A DNA stretch of 64,000 nucleotides from NCBI RefSeq assembly GCF_020379485.1, contig NW_026015503.1, positions 1-64,000 on the forward strand, in the 5' to 3' direction. Every line of letters starts with the position of its first letter. Positions within the stretch are counted from its first letter, which is position 1. Made by a program: the position numbers and the translations under genes. Shown piece after piece: positions 22,060-34,710 of the stretch. The notes beneath the pieces were generated by a model, which was given only the letters and a program-made list of their open reading frames with translations, had not been told where the DNA came from and searched no databases. This stretch comes from Brassica napus (Eukaryota; Streptophyta; Magnoliopsida; Brassicales; Brassicaceae).

Positions 22060-25000
22060 TCAATCGGATACATCGACATTCTCGTCATCACTAGAAATAT
22101 CATCATTTTCATTAAACTCGTCTTCTACAGCTTCGTCTGTGGCATCATCGGTAAGATCTTCGTATTCGTGATTATGCGGATCAATGAGAAGGATGTCATC
22201 AACTTCTTGTTCAGGTTCCTCGACTTCATTTATCTGTTCTTCTTGCAATGGTGGTTCTTCTCCACTGATGATTCGTCCTCGAGGTGTAACTTTGATCACT
22301 GCTAACCAATTTATACCCGAATCTCTCATCCGAGGGTATGGAAGGAAGCTAACTTGGTCTGCTTGTGAAGCTAAGATGAAAGGCTCGAATTTGTTGTACC
22401 GACGTCCACCGTTGACATCAACTACACCAAATTTGTTAGACCGAACACCTCTGTTGACGACGGGGTCGAACCATTCACATTTGAAGATGACGCATTTCAG
22501 CTTCAGTATCCCTGGAAATTCGACTTCAATAATCTCCGTCAAGATCCCGTAGAAATCTGTTTCCCCTTTCACACATATTCCATAGTTACTGGTCGCCCGC
22601 TGTCTACCATACTCATATGTGTGAAAAGTGTAGCCTCGTGTGAAATACATCTGTGATGTGGTGACCTTTACAAGTGGAGATTGAATTACTTCGTGTAACC
22701 ACTTAGGATAATCTGCATCGTCGTCATAATCAACCTGCAAAAATAAAGAGAACATTAAAATACAAATCATGTATGAAAAAATAGTTTGAGTTATAATACC
22801 TGATTCCGCAACCACTTAATGAAGTGCTGATCTTTCCTTTTGTCTACGTCACTTGTGGATATACCAGGAAATGTTTCTTCGACTTGAGAAACAAATAGGC
22901 TGTAAAATTAATCACATTTCATAGGAATGAATCTCTTGCAATTATATAATTAATTATATGTGTTTTGAAGTGTCCATATATGTTACCTTTCAAAATAACG
23001 CATCAATGGATCCTCGCAATTGAGTAGAATATAGGTGTGTGCACTATGAGCGTCTTGTTCACTCGACCACCAAACCTCTTTAGACTTCCCACCGAGTCGT
23101 CCAATCTGGCTAAAGATGTCTGGAACACCAGCAACTGCATATGTTGGCGCAACTCCACCATCATCATATCTTCTTGGAGCTCTTCTACGGGTACGTACTT
23201 TTGACGCAAAGTAGTACGATGTGAAGTGAGAAACTTCTTCCGTCAAACTTCCAGCAATTATAGAACCTTCAACTTTGGCGAGGTTCTTTGCTTTTCCCTT
23301 CAAATATTTCATGGCTCGCTCATACTGATACATCCATCCGTAATGTACAGGTCCACGAAGCAATGCTTCATATGGGAGGTGGACAGCTAGATGCTCCATG
23401 ACGTCAAAAAATCCAGGAGGAAATATCTTCTCCAAGTTGCACAATAAGATGGGAATGTTCTCCTGAAGCTGTTCCACAACTTCTTCTTTAAGAGTGCGTG
23501 TGCTCAGATCCCTGAAAAATGCTCCAATGCCTTTTATATTCCAAAAACAATTAAACACATTGTTAGTCGTATATTATTTTGCAAACTAGACCGTTATAAA
23601 ATTATTGTGATATAAAACACTACGAACCTGCAAGTGCTTCATGTACGTTTGTTGGAAGTAGCTCCGCAAATGCAAAGGGCAGTAGTCGTTGCATAAAGAC
23701 ATGACAATCATGACTCTTCATCCCAGAGAACTTTTGACCCTTTTCAACACATCTAGAGAGATTTGAAACATACCCATCGGGAAACTTCACTTCTGATGCC
23801 ACCCAGTTGAACAACACCGACTTTTTTTCTGAAGACAGTCTGAATATCGGAACGGGAACTTGTCCATTGCTTTTAATATGTAACTCGCTTCTTGAGCAAA
23901 TATCCGGCAAGTCCAACCTCGATTTTATGTTGTCTTTTGTCTTCCCTGGGACATTCAATATTGTATTCATGATGTTCTCAAAGAAATTCTTCTCTATATG
24001 CATCACATCGAGGTTGTGGCGCAGAAGAAGATCCTTCCAATATGGCAACTCCCAAAATATACTCTTCTTGTGCCAGTTGTGATGAACACCGTAAGAATCA
24101 GGCATATTACGAGGGACATGCCAATTACCACCCCAACGAACTGTTTCGTTAGCTCCGTAGTAGTCGATTTGTGCTTCAATTTGTTCTCCAGTTAGATATG
24201 GTGGAGAAGTGTCTCTCACAACCCTTTTGTGCCTAAACAAATTCTTGTTTCTTCGGTAAGGATGGCCAATGGGAAGAAATCGACGATGACAATCAAACCA
24301 ACTTGTCTTCCTACCATTCTTCAGTTGAAACGCATCTGTCGTTCCATTACAATATGGACAAGCTAATCTCCCATGTGTAGTCCATCCAGACAACATCCCA
24401 TATGCAGGAAAGTCACTTATGGTCCACAAAAGCATAGCTCGCATCGTAAAATTCGTCTTCGTTGAACAGTCATACGTCCTCACCCCTGTTGACCACAAAT
24501 CCTTCAACTCTTTTATCAGTGGTTGTAGGAAAACATCCAGGGACCTTTTTGGATGGTTCGGACCAGGTATCAATATCGTCAAGAATAGCAACTCCCGTTG
24601 CATGCACATCTCCGGTGGCAGGTTGTATGGCGTAAGAAAGACTGGCCACAATGAATATTGTCTCCCTGACATTCCGAACGGACTAAATCCATCTGTGCAT
24701 AATCCGAGATACACATTCCGGCTATTGCTAGCAAAATCCGGATGTACTTTGTTGAAATGTTTCCAGGCTCTTGCATCTGATGGATGAGTCATCTCACCAT
24801 CCGTCTGAGTATGCTCGGCATGCCATCTCATCTTTGCAGCAGTCTGCTCTGATTGATACAATCTTTTCAATCTGTCTGTAATTGGTAGGTACCACATCCT
24901 TTGGTACGGTACCCTATTACGTCCCCGTCCTTGCGGCTTGAATCGTGGCTTCTTGCAGAATCGACATACTTCTAGCTTCTCATCATCTCCCCAATAGATC

Positions 25001-25731
25001 ATGCAGTTGTCGATGCAGACATCTATCATCTCCGAAGGCAACCCAAGACTATAAACTAATTTCTGAATCTCATAATAAGAATCAGCAGACACATTGTCTT
25101 CCGGCAAATACTCTTTAAACAAGTCCGCCCATTCGTTCATGCAACTTTCAGGTAGATTGTGATCAGTTTTAATATTCATCATTCTAGCAGCCAACGACAA
25201 TTTAGAGAGACCTTCTCTACAACCACTGTAAAGTGGTTGATTCGCCGCGTTTAACATTCCGTAAAACTTTTTTGCATCTATATTAGGTTCTTCATCTTCA
25301 TCATGAGCTACGAATGCATCAGCTACCATATCATGAACCCTATCATAATCTACCATCTCCTCCTGATGGTAACTATGTTCATTATGCAAATGATGATTAA
25401 CCGGTTCTTCCTGAAAATTGCTATTACTACTACTAGCTTCATTCTGATCATAATTATAACCTTCCCCATGTTGAAACCAGATATAGTAATTTGGCGTGAA
25501 ACCTCTATTTATTAAATGCTTCCAAACATTTTCACGGTTTGCCAATTTCGAATTGTTGCATTTCCGACAAGGACAGAACATCTTACCACTTTCTTGGGCG
25601 AGCGGTGTTGAATCTGCTTGGTGCATAAATGTCTCCAGCCCCGCAAGGTATTCTTTCGTCACTCTCCCGTTAGCATCTCTATGCATATACATCCAATTCC
25701 GCAACTCGTAAATAGTCCCAGAGCCAGCCAT
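22060..25731 (-). CDS. TNP2-like CACTA transposase
   Basis: Four exons (25731-23628, 23530-22987, 22899-22800, 22734-22060) join with GT-AG introns to an open 1,140-residue frame. The start MAGSGTIYEL is chosen as the usual family start; five in-frame codons precede it. The N-terminus holds the transposase-associated zinc-binding stretch FCPCRKCNN (about residue 53). The TNP2 core includes LGLCTDGFSPFG, ILIPGPNHPK and SGWTTHGRLACPYC. Exon 2 matches the DUF4218 region (FFDVMEHLAVHLPYEA) and exon 4 a DUF4216-like region. It would cut the element ends in the nucleus. No inactivating change was seen, though catalytic residues were not checked by alignment. Confidence 0.9.
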
Positions 25732-25786
25732 TTTTTTTTCTTTCACGTTTTTTGTTGTTGGTGTGTTTAAAATGATGTTCCAACAT

Positions 25787-25799
25787 CCATATTTATAGA
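25787..25799 (-). promoter_or_regulatory. Putative TATA box of the TNP2-like gene
   Basis: The minus strand reads CTATAAATATGG about 60 bases upstream of the start codon, well placed for a promoter near the right end of the element. Confidence 0.5.
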
Positions 25800-25904
25800 A
25801 AATTTCGAATCTGGTAGTTGTAATTTTACTATGAAATTACGACGAAAATTAATTGTATGGCCAAAAAAAAAACGTGAGCCACCTACCAAGTTGGTGGATT
25901 CAAA

Positions 25905-26152
25905 ATTTCCTCGTTAAGTACACGTAAAATATTTCGTCGTAAAGCACTCGCGAAATTTACGTGGCTTTTACGAGGAAAATCTATTTCCTCGTAAAAGCCA
26001 CGTCAGTTTACATCGTCTTTACGACGAATTTTTTTTGTCGTTACCTTACGACGAAATAACGATGCTTTTCTTTCTCAACGTAATTTCCTCGCAAAATCAA
26101 CGTTTTTTTACGAGGAATATTTTTCCTCGTTAAACTTCCTCGGTAAAGATAC
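25905..26152. repeat. Subterminal repeat array, right end of CACTA element
   Basis: Dense copies of CCTCGTAA, TTACGACGAA and related motifs in both orientations, mirroring the array at 18335-18790. Confidence 0.85.
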
Positions 26153-26220
26153 GTTTTCTTGTAGTGGGCATGAAGCATTACATTAAAAATACGCATTGTA
26201 CTGTACAAACCATAATATGT

Positions 26221-26372
26221 AACTAACTGCATGTGTACAGTACAATGCGTATTTACGTGAATTGGGAAAGGATAAAGAGCTATACAATGCGTAACTAACT
26301 GCATGTGTACAGTACAATGCGTAGTTGCCATATTCATACGTGAATTGGGAAAGGATAAAGAGCTATACAATA
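26221..26372. repeat. Tandem duplication, about 72-80 bp unit
   Basis: Two units start AACTAACTGCATGTGTACAG (26221 and 26293) and both contain GTGAATTGGGAAAGGATAAA. The second copy carries a short insertion after TGCGTAGTTGCC. It sits directly outside the CACTA element; nothing else is recognised between 26373 and 26640. Confidence 0.85.
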
Positions 26373-26649
26373 AAACCAAATACCACATTTATATCATTTT
26401 TTAGAAATTCTACTAGCTTCATTATTTATATTAATATAATATAAGTTTGAACGGTAATAACACATTAGACAGTTGGAACAAACAGATTGAAAGTATTTAC
26501 TAGGATAATAAAAAAAATTGACAATCACACGGTCATTTTATCATTCAAATTAAAGATGGTATGGCAACTACGCCAGAATAAAGCAACCAACAAAACAAAG
26601 TTTCCTATAAAAAGATTTTGCAGTTTTAGCTAGAAAACCCGAAATTGCA

Positions 26650-27132
26650 TTTTGTTGTCGATAAATGTAAGATATCTTGAATACTTGGAATTTTCTTTGG
26701 TCTTGATCACTTCTATCTATAAGAAATTTTACCATGCATGAGGTTCTTTAATCATAAGTGATCAGGTCCATGTAGTTTGTTCCAAACTTCTGGCAAGTTG
26801 AATGTCTATCGCTCAGAACAGTGATTCTAATTCTGAATACCAAGCTGATTCTGTCGTCTTCGTGTCCTCATTTAATGAAAATATTCAGATATGTCCTTCT
26901 AAACCCATCCGCATCAACTGAATTGAAAAGTGGAAGTCATCCACCAAATATATGTTTTCCAAGCATATGGCTAGTTAATCAGTGTTGCTTAATGGTTGTG
27001 ATGTTGTAGGAACAACCACATTCGTTGAGAACCAACTTTGGCATTCGCAAAACAAAGGGGCCACTGTTTATGCTCATGAAAAGTTAATTGTTTCAAGATT
27101 TCCAAAGATACCAAATTATCCAATGTATATGA
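26650..27132 (-). mobile_element. Decayed LINE, RNase H end (3' part)
   Basis: The minus strand aligns with the RNase H regions of the LINE copies at 32930-34306 and 55440-56023. Matching plus-strand landmarks are TTCCAAACTTCTGGCAAG, TCTGAATACCAAGCTGATTC, AAACCCATCCGCATC and AAGCATATGGCTAG. No frame stays open. It is interrupted at 27133 by a solo LTR and resumes at 30122. Confidence 0.65.
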
Positions 27133-28590
27133 GTTCTTGTAACACCCCGATCCGGCCGCTTAGGCCGCGGTTGAAGCCTTACATCGCTTGGTCCACTTCC
27201 TGGCCGAACCTCTTAATTTTTGCCCTTTATTTATAATATCGCCCATAGGCGAGGGCGAACTTAAACCTTAGCTAAAGACTTCCCTAGTCATTAATAGCTT
27301 AGATCCTTTCAACAAATACGCAACATATTATTCTCTAGTTTTCTATTGGTCTTAAACCAATCTAACACTTGTCTGGTCGATTCACCTTAGCCTTGGTCAG
27401 TGTACTCAACTACCAATTAGCTTAAAGGTCAATCCTAAACCCAAACCAAGTCATAATTCTGAGGTTCCATTCTCCTAAACCATTCTATCTAGATCTACAT
27501 AAGTAAATGCTAGATCATACCTACGCCACATCTATGGAGCTTATTAGCTCATCGGTCCTCCATTGACTCAAATTGCTCTTGCTTGACAGCTGGACCACGA
27601 TGACTCAATGATCTTACTTAAGGTCCTTATCTTGACTCTTGCATCAAACAGCTCCCCTAGGTACTTAGTCATTCAACCAACCATCCCCACAGACATAAGT
27701 AAGCTTTGAGAAGTCTCTGAAAGAAAAAGGACATACATCTGACCTTTCTCGGCTCATGCACAATCCGAAATCCTTTTGCCTTATAGGCAATAGTACCAAG
27801 TCAATTTTCTGGACTGACAAAGCTCATTAGATCCTAAGTCAATCAACCAACCATCCTCATATGACTTGGAACTGATGAGTCATCATCTGGCCTGATCGGC
27901 CTTGAGACTTAACCCAGAAAACAGATATGACTTGTTCATACCAACCGATTCATTAATCAGGTTAGTAGTGACACCTTAGACCATCATCCAGAGGTCAGGT
28001 CGTCCATACTCAACCATGATCAGATCTTACACGGCTTTCCTTGGACAATCACACCTAAGCTCAATACTTAAGGTCTACGACACGTAGTACTAGCGATACA
28101 CTTCGTCATGACTCTTAGCCAATCTCGAAGTTATCAACACCAAGATTGATATCTAGAAGCATCACATCAATACTCTTACTCCAGCAACGTGACTATCCAT
28201 ACTAGTTCTCAGCCATCGAAACATCGTCATGAAACATGATCCGACAACTAGACTTCATAAGCCATCGCCTACTTGGAAGGTATTGACATAACCGCCTTCC
28301 ATTGCCATCATGTGGGTTTACTCCCTACATAAGGCATATGGCGCCTATCCTACTCACCAACCCAAAGTTGATTGTAAGATATCCTACTTAGCCTTTGTGA
28401 CTAGAACCATCCATCCACTAACTATGGATTATGGTTCATACATCAATCATGTTGTACGGATTGCACTAGCTCTTAAGGCCTTCGCTATTTCCTTACACTC
28501 ATGTATTGACCAAACTGACAACCCATTGCCATCATATGGGTCCACGCCCAACATAATGCATGTGGTGTCCTTTTAACCATCGAATCACTT

Positions 28591-28965
28591 GTACCCTTTC
28601 GGTCCCATTCCGTTTGTACCCTTTCAGTTCTGACCCGTTCGTACCCTTTCGGTCATGACCCGTTCACATCCCATGGATCATGATACGTTCGTACCTCTTG
28701 GATCACAACACGCTCGTACCTCTTGGATAACGACACATTCGTACCTCTTGGATCACGACATGATCACAGATCTTGGATCACGATACATTGCATCCTTGGG
28801 ATCACGATGCACCCTTTGGTCATTGGTACCCTTTGGTCCTCGTACCCTTTGATACTTGCAACCCTTGGTATCTCATACCTTTTGGTTACTTGCATCATTT
28901 GGTATCTCACAACCTTTGGTACCTCATGACCCTTGGCAACACGCAACCTTTGGCGACTAGCACCC
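28591..28965. repeat. Decayed short tandem repeats in solo LTR
   Basis: Around fifteen degenerate units of roughly 20-30 bp built on GTACCCTTTCGGTC, CGTACCTCTTGGATCACGA and AACCTTTGGTA. The units drift gradually from one variant to the next along the array. Confidence 0.75.
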
Positions 28966-29056
28966 TTTTGATCCAAACTATCGGCTATGGTTAGCGATCA
29001 ACGTAACCAACCATGACACCAGGGTCTATGACGTGGTAATATGGTTAACTAGCACG

Positions 29057-29060
<4 letters not shown>

Positions 29061-29106
<46 letters not shown>
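29061..29106. repeat. (AT)n microsatellite
   Basis: About 23 uninterrupted AT units within the solo LTR, followed by a further impure TA-rich stretch to about 29125. Confidence 0.95.
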
Positions 29107-29108
<2 letters not shown>

Positions 29109-30121
29109 ATATATGTATATATATCATATAGACATAATAATATAAAGAGACAGAGATAGAACCACTCGCAGCCGCTATAGCCCTTACCGATCGGTCCGTC
29201 CGTCTTCCGGCTAACCACCCTTGGACCCTTGGTCCTTTGCGCCTACTTCCCTCCAGGAATAGGTCTTCCTCTTCGCCTCGGTGACTTCTGTAAGCCACGG
29301 CCTCATATGGCTTAAGCCATACTCACCATGAACCGGATCGTGCCCTTATGGCTGTGATCCTTGATCCTGCCCTTCCGGCTTGGATCCTCGGTTCTCATTA
29401 GGGGATCCCTTTGTTTAGGACGTGTATCCTTTGTCTCAGACAGAATGAGACTGAATAAGACTGAATGAATAATTCCTGGACGTCCTCCCCTTTATATAGA
29501 GAACCAAAGGCCACGTCCAAAGGACACATCTCTTCCAAGCATCCTTTCGAAACAGATCTTGGCCATTGATTACAATCAACGGTTCAGATTGCACATGTTG
29601 AATCTTGGAAGTTTCCAGACACATCTAGGCACGTCCAACAACATCTAGGCACGTCAAACCCAATCCCAAACTGATATCCCAAGCCCATGGCCCGACCACA
29701 AGAGCTCACCGGCCGTAGCCACCTTGGGTCGACCATATGGCCCGACCATAGTCCGGACCCGGCCCAACTGCCCGAGACCCAAACACTCAGTCCAGGTGAG
29801 TTGAGCTGACTCCCAGATGACCCAGCTGAGTGAGCTAGTAGTCCAGCTGGTTGAACTGACTTAACTTGGAACGAGCTAGGCTGAGCTTGACCGAGCTACA
29901 TCTAGCTGATCGAGCTTCCCGTAATTATCGCCCAGCTTCTGTACAACTTATCCTAGCTGACTTCTTTCTGTTATAAGGTTAAGTCTCAGCATACTGACGT
30001 CCTTAACCTTCTATCTTGGCCATGGAATGCTTGCCTTAAGGTCCTAAGACCGGCTGGTTCGTTTCCTCGAACCATGGCTGTCCCGACGGTCCTTATCTAG
30101 GATCGCGGATGTTACAGTTCT

Positions 30122-30990
30122 TATCCAGCTTTAGATCCTCAACACTTCTCTTTCTCCAAAAAATAGTCCATATTGGCAAAAATACTGGATATCGGGAAGA
30201 TATCAGGGCGCAAGGGTGTTGCTTATAAAAACCTTGCCTGCAAGGCCAGTGGACACTCAAAAATGGCATGAGTGATCGATTTGTCAAGATCCCAAAGTTT
30301 AGGAAAATAATTACAACATCACATATGGTGATGTGTCAGATTCCTAGTTACTGCTCCATGGCTGGTTATAAGCTGCCAAATAAGGCGGCACATTCTGGGA
30401 ACTTTTATTCTCCAAGAAAAGAAAAGGCTTGAAGTTTGGTGATACTTGGCTCAGAGTATAAATTATGTTCTTCATTTTTAGGATATTTCATGATATCCAA
30501 TATCGAGACTTAACAGTGTATGAACTCTTTGTGAAGCTCCAGCAAATTGTATCTTGATGGTGTTCGTCTTGTGGCCAAACTATAAATCAACGATATATCC
30601 TCTAGGACTACATGATTTTCAAGCATCTCCACATCTCATTCCTTTGAATCATCTTTGATAAAGTCATTGACAGTCATTCGCGGATGTATCATCGGGCATT
30701 AGGACGTGCTGTCCTAGCTGGTGTTGTAGGAATCCAAGGATCCTCCAATACTTTAACCTCATATCGCAATTGAATATGCTGTCTAATCCCCAGCATAGTA
30801 ATGATCTTGCTGCAGAAATACTATTCCATCCGTCAAGTTTATTCACAATAGAGACTTAAATCTATAGTATCTTTCACGCAAAATTTGAAGTACTAGTGAA
30901 TCTGGAAATTGAACCAATCCCCATAATTATTTTCCAAAGAGTACCAGATTAAGCTCATGCTTTATACGAAATCCAATTTCAACCTCCTTT
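30122..30990 (-). mobile_element. Decayed LINE, zinc-finger/RT end (5' part)
   Basis: Minus-strand homology with the zf-RVT region of the other LINE copies. Plus-strand landmarks are AAAATAGTCCATATTGGC, CAGTGGACACTCAAAAATGG, GCAGAAATACTATTCCATCC and CATGCTTTATACGAAATCC. Frames are short (for example 30846-30664) and broken. It joins to 26650-27132 across the solo LTR; the 5' part of the LINE is absent. Confidence 0.65.
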
Positions 30991-31312
30991 CTTGGTAAAC
31001 AAAGGTTCTTTCATTTTACCTTGTTAATTAATTTTTAAGATGGATTTGAATTCTATAAGAATGTGCAATGGCATTCAAAAGTCTCTCGCATATCTTCAAA
31101 AAAATGCAAAAAGCTAAACAAATAAAATTATTTATGTAGGTCAAGCGAGTCAAGCTAATTATTATGTGACAAGCATATAATAGAACTGAATGGCAATATA
31201 AAATGATGGTAATTGTAACAAGTACAATACTGATTATTATACCAAAGTCTAAAAATATATAAGAAAAAATATATTCGAAATTTATAAATTAACAAATAAT
31301 CATACTGGCTAA
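30991..31312. other. AT-rich spacer, nothing recognised
   Basis: No open frame, no repeat with readable ends. Confidence 0.5.
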
Positions 31313-31913
31313 TCAATACTATTAAAATGGAAGGAGTCTAAAAAAATCTACCTATAAAAGTTGTTTGGACCCTTTCATTTAACTCATTATTTTTTGGTCT
31401 TACCTTAAATTTATACTAACAATATGTTACCATATATTTTTCTAACAATAATTTAGTCAATTATTTTATTTATTTAAATTTCACTCCTAAATTCTAATCA
31501 TTACTATTATTATATTTATTATTTTGATTTTTAATCGTAAAGGCATTGAAACTAATGTTTTATATTATCACTTTTATCATATAATATATGATTTAAAGCA
31601 AGATAAATTACAAGACATATATGTGTACATTCTAACTTCCTCTTTCGTTTATAATAAAGTAATCATATCATATATAAACTTTTCCACTAAAATCTCATAT
31701 CATATACTTAACTTTCAACCGTCTATAATTTGATAATATTTTCATATTTAAAAATAATTTTTCTGAATATTCATGTTACCTTCACAAAAATGAAGAAATT
31801 CATTGGTTCTATTAAAGCTAACCCGACTTCAAGATATCAGTATTGATTATTCAAGATTTTGAAAATTATTTGTTTAGATATTATACTTTTATATACTTTT
31901 CACTTAAAACGAA
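31313..31913 (+). mobile_element. Helitron 5' end (upstream head)
   Basis: It starts TCAATACTATTAAAATGGAA after an A, the head seen in many Brassicaceae Helitrons, followed by AAATCTACCTATAAAAGTTG as in the copies at 31914 and 63785. No own 3' hairpin and CTAG end was found before the next head begins, so it is either truncated or shares the 3' end at 32784. Confidence 0.6.
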
Positions 31914-32784
31914 TCAATACTATTAAAAAGGAAAGTGTTTTAAAAAATCTAATATAAAAAAGTTGTTGGAGTTATGTATAACTATTTATTATTTTTCTGA
32001 TAATACATTAATCATTCTAAACATACAATATTTTAAATATTTTAACAGATCTTAATATTATTTCTTATGATACTTTTACTCAGAAAAATATTTCATCAAC
32101 CATGTTTTTGTACAATAACGTTAAAAATCTATATCAAAGGGTTGTTGGACCTGATATGGACGTAATGGGTCCACATTTGTTCGGGTATTTAAGATCCTAA
32201 AAGAATTCAAAATATATAAAAAATCTGAAAAATATCTGTAACACGAAAAGTATTCGAAACTCCAAACAAATACAAAAAAATTTCAAATACCTAAAAATTT
32301 AAAATCTTATTCAAAATGTGACACGATGAACTAAAAAGTACCCAAAATTTTATCCAAATACCCAATTTTCTTTTTAATTTGAAAAATTTACCTGAAATCA
32401 AAACTCTAATCGTAAACCAAAAACTTAAAAACAATATCCATAATACCGGACACATATTCGAAATATCCAAATATACCTAATAAACACATATTTATGATCG
32501 GGTCTAGGGTAGGACCCGGACTCAAACAAAGACCTGCGGTCAAAAAAAAACTCAATAGATTATCTTCTCTGGACCTGAACTAAACCTATAATTTTGGGTC
32601 GGTTCGGTTTGTTTTGTTTGATCCGGATATTATTCTCATGTCGAAAAGAAAATTACGTAAAAGTATACACATAAAATCTCAAATAAACTAATTTGTTGAT
32701 TATATAGTTGTTAAAAATTATGTTTTTCAATATAATAAAACTTTGTATTATAATATAATCTAACAACCCGCGCTTGGAATCTAG
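31914..32784 (+). mobile_element. Helitron, non-autonomous
   Basis: The head TCAATACTATTAAAAAGGAA follows an A; the end GGAATCTAG is followed by T. The expected 3' hairpin is only half present (CCCGCGC without a clear partner). No coding. AT-rich filler lies between. Confidence 0.6.
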
Positions 32785-32929
32785 TAAACTAATTTATAAT
32801 ATACATTCTATGAAGATATAGAAATAACATAATCACTGTACATATCCATAAAAGGACACACACAACACTCATACTTTGTTTTCTTCTCTTACTTTTTCTA
32901 GTTATTGACCGCACAACATGTTATCTTGT

Positions 32930-34306
32930 AGCTAAAAAATCTGAAGTCTGATTGCGCGCCCGTGGAACATAAATGATGTTGAAGTCCGGGAAACAAATCT
33001 GAAGCATCTCAATGCTCTCCAACTCCATCGCAAAGCTTGGCCAAGCATGAGGATCCTTTAACATTGCAATCAGTTCCTTGCAATCTGTTATAAAGCTCTG
33101 GCATGTTCTCCATTGCCCACCGGAGTGCTTCTACTTCTGAATGCAAAGCTGATTCCCGTCGAATGAATTTCCTTGTCCCCATAAGTTGAATGGTCCCACC
33201 ACTATCCATCCAAACCCATCCACATCCACTAAAATGAGCAGAAGCTGTCCAAGATCCATCTAACAAACAAATATTACCCAAGCTTATGGCTTGGGATTCC
33301 TCAGCATTAATGTCTTGTACCACTGGTTGTACCACCTTGTTTGCCTCAAACCATGCTTGACATTCGCTTTCTGTATATCGGACTAGCTCCAAAGGATCTC
33401 TGTCTATCCTCCTAATTAGTTTATCATTCATGGCCTTCCAAATGTACCAGATTAGCCACAGATAAGGATCCCTGTCTTGTTCTGGCTCAATGATAGCGTT
33501 TTTCCTCCAGAATAGATAGTCCATATTTGTGTAGACGCTCGGAACTGGGAATATCCCTGGGCTCGTTGGAGTTGATGATAAAGACCAAACTTGTAGAGCT
33601 GGCGGACACTCGAAAATCGCGTGTGTCACAGACTCCTCTAGTTCTCCACATCTTGGACAGTAGTTATCACACCTCATATTTCGTCTTGCTAAGTTTCTTG
33701 TAACTGCCACATGACCAGTTAACAATTGCCATATAAGATGGCATATCTTCTTAGGCGCCTTTAACTTCCAAGCAAAGGCTTGGAGGTCGGTAATACTTGG
33801 CTCCATAACCTCCTTTTCCACCTCTGGTTTTAATAGATTCCTAGCTACCCAGTATCCCGATTTGACCGTGTATTGTCTATTCCTTGCGTAGTTCCAACTA
33901 AAGGTGTCTCGGCGGTGAGCTGAGCTTATAGCCAAACTCCTTATAAGTGGGATGTCATCCATATTGACATAACTCTCCAACAAGCTCATATCCCAATCCT
34001 TCGACTCCTGATTAATGAGATCGCTCACTCTCATATTGGGATTCATAACTGGCGCCACTGGGACAGCTGGTCTCGCGGGGGTCGTTGGATCCATGGATCT
34101 TCCCAAACCTTGACCTCATAACCCGAATGAACCTTCTGTCTAATTCCCAGCATCAACAACTCCCTTGCAGCCGAAATACTAGTCCACACATACGATGGGC
34201 TACTAGCTGAGGTCACTCTTAGTGGCGAGCTTAATCTATAGTACCTTTTGTATTGTATTGTTGTTATCCTTTTGTACATCTGGAACTGCAAATTTTCTTT
34301 TTCCAT
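32930..34306 (-). pseudogene. LINE (L1-type) fragment: zf-RVT and RNase H
   Basis: Two overlapping minus-strand frames (34306-34043 and 34106-33009) are parts of one LINE ORF2 C-terminus split by a frameshift near 34080. The zinc-binding reverse-transcriptase-associated region is visible (AFAWKLKAPKKICHLIWQL, CPRCGELEESVTHAIFECP at about residues 112-172 of the longer frame). RNase H follows (LLDGSWTASAHFSGCGWVW, ESALHSEVEALRWAM). The reverse transcriptase core is missing, as usual for 5'-truncated LINE copies. The reading ends in a frame-disturbed C-terminus near 33009. Confidence 0.85.
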
Positions 34307-34384
34307 TAAACCTTAAACATAACCCTAATAGAATATAAACTTTTTCTTAAAATTATTGAAACATCTAGAAAAAATATTGCATAA

Positions 34385-34710
34385 GATGGTGGTTAGTGTG
34401 TCCCTTTTAAGAGTAACAAGACACAGGTTCGAGTTTCATAGTGAGCATATTGTTTATGTCTAGGAGTTTGTGGTCAAATGATAAGAGGAAACAATTTCGG
34501 ATGTCAATACATTTCACGTTCGATCCACATATCATGGAAAACTAATCACATGTTATCTACATATCCTATATGGATATTAACCTTTGTTTTCGACTCATTT
34601 AGAGAAGATCTATCCATAGGGTGCACATTCTATTAAAAATTATTCCGGGTCCTTCCATAGGTCTGGACTATCCCCAGCTTAATCCATAAATAATAATAAT
34701 AATAATAAGT
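34385..34710 (+). mobile_element. SINE-like element with tRNA-like modules
   Basis: Two successive stretches resemble tRNA promoter boxes: GGTGGTTAGTGTG with ACAGGTTCGAGTTTC (34388-34438), and GTGGTCAAATGATAAGAGG with ACGTTCGATCCAC (34471-34528). The block ends in an (AAT)n run at about 34688-34708. It is not a functional tRNA gene, because no cloverleaf could be drawn. A tRNA-derived SINE or a degenerate tRNA pair is inferred. Confidence 0.35.

Larger units (their letters stand above)
27138..30116. mobile_element. Solo LTR (3.0 kb) nested in a LINE
   Basis: It starts TGTAACACCCCGATCC and ends GGATCGCGGATGTTACA, inverted ends of the TG...CA type, flanked by GTTCT on both sides (27133-27137 and 30117-30121). 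LINE homology continues across it. No protein domains or primer site are present, so a solo LTR of a long-LTR family is inferred. It includes an array of decayed short repeats (28591-28965), an AT microsatellite (29061-29106) and an AGCTGA-rich stretch (29790-29920). Confidence 0.85.

Noticed and set aside
22184..22552. 122-codon plus-strand frame opposite TNP2 exon 4
   Set aside because: Antisense shadow of a real exon; no family resemblance.
24419..24787. 122-codon plus-strand frame opposite TNP2 exon 1
   Set aside because: Antisense shadow of the transposase core.
28591..28965. CRISPR-like array of short repeats
   Set aside because: Plant nuclear DNA; units are contiguous and drifting, without constant repeats or unique spacers.
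34385..34545. Functional tRNA genes
   Set aside because: Only promoter-box resemblance; no acceptor stem or anticodon arm could be drawn.
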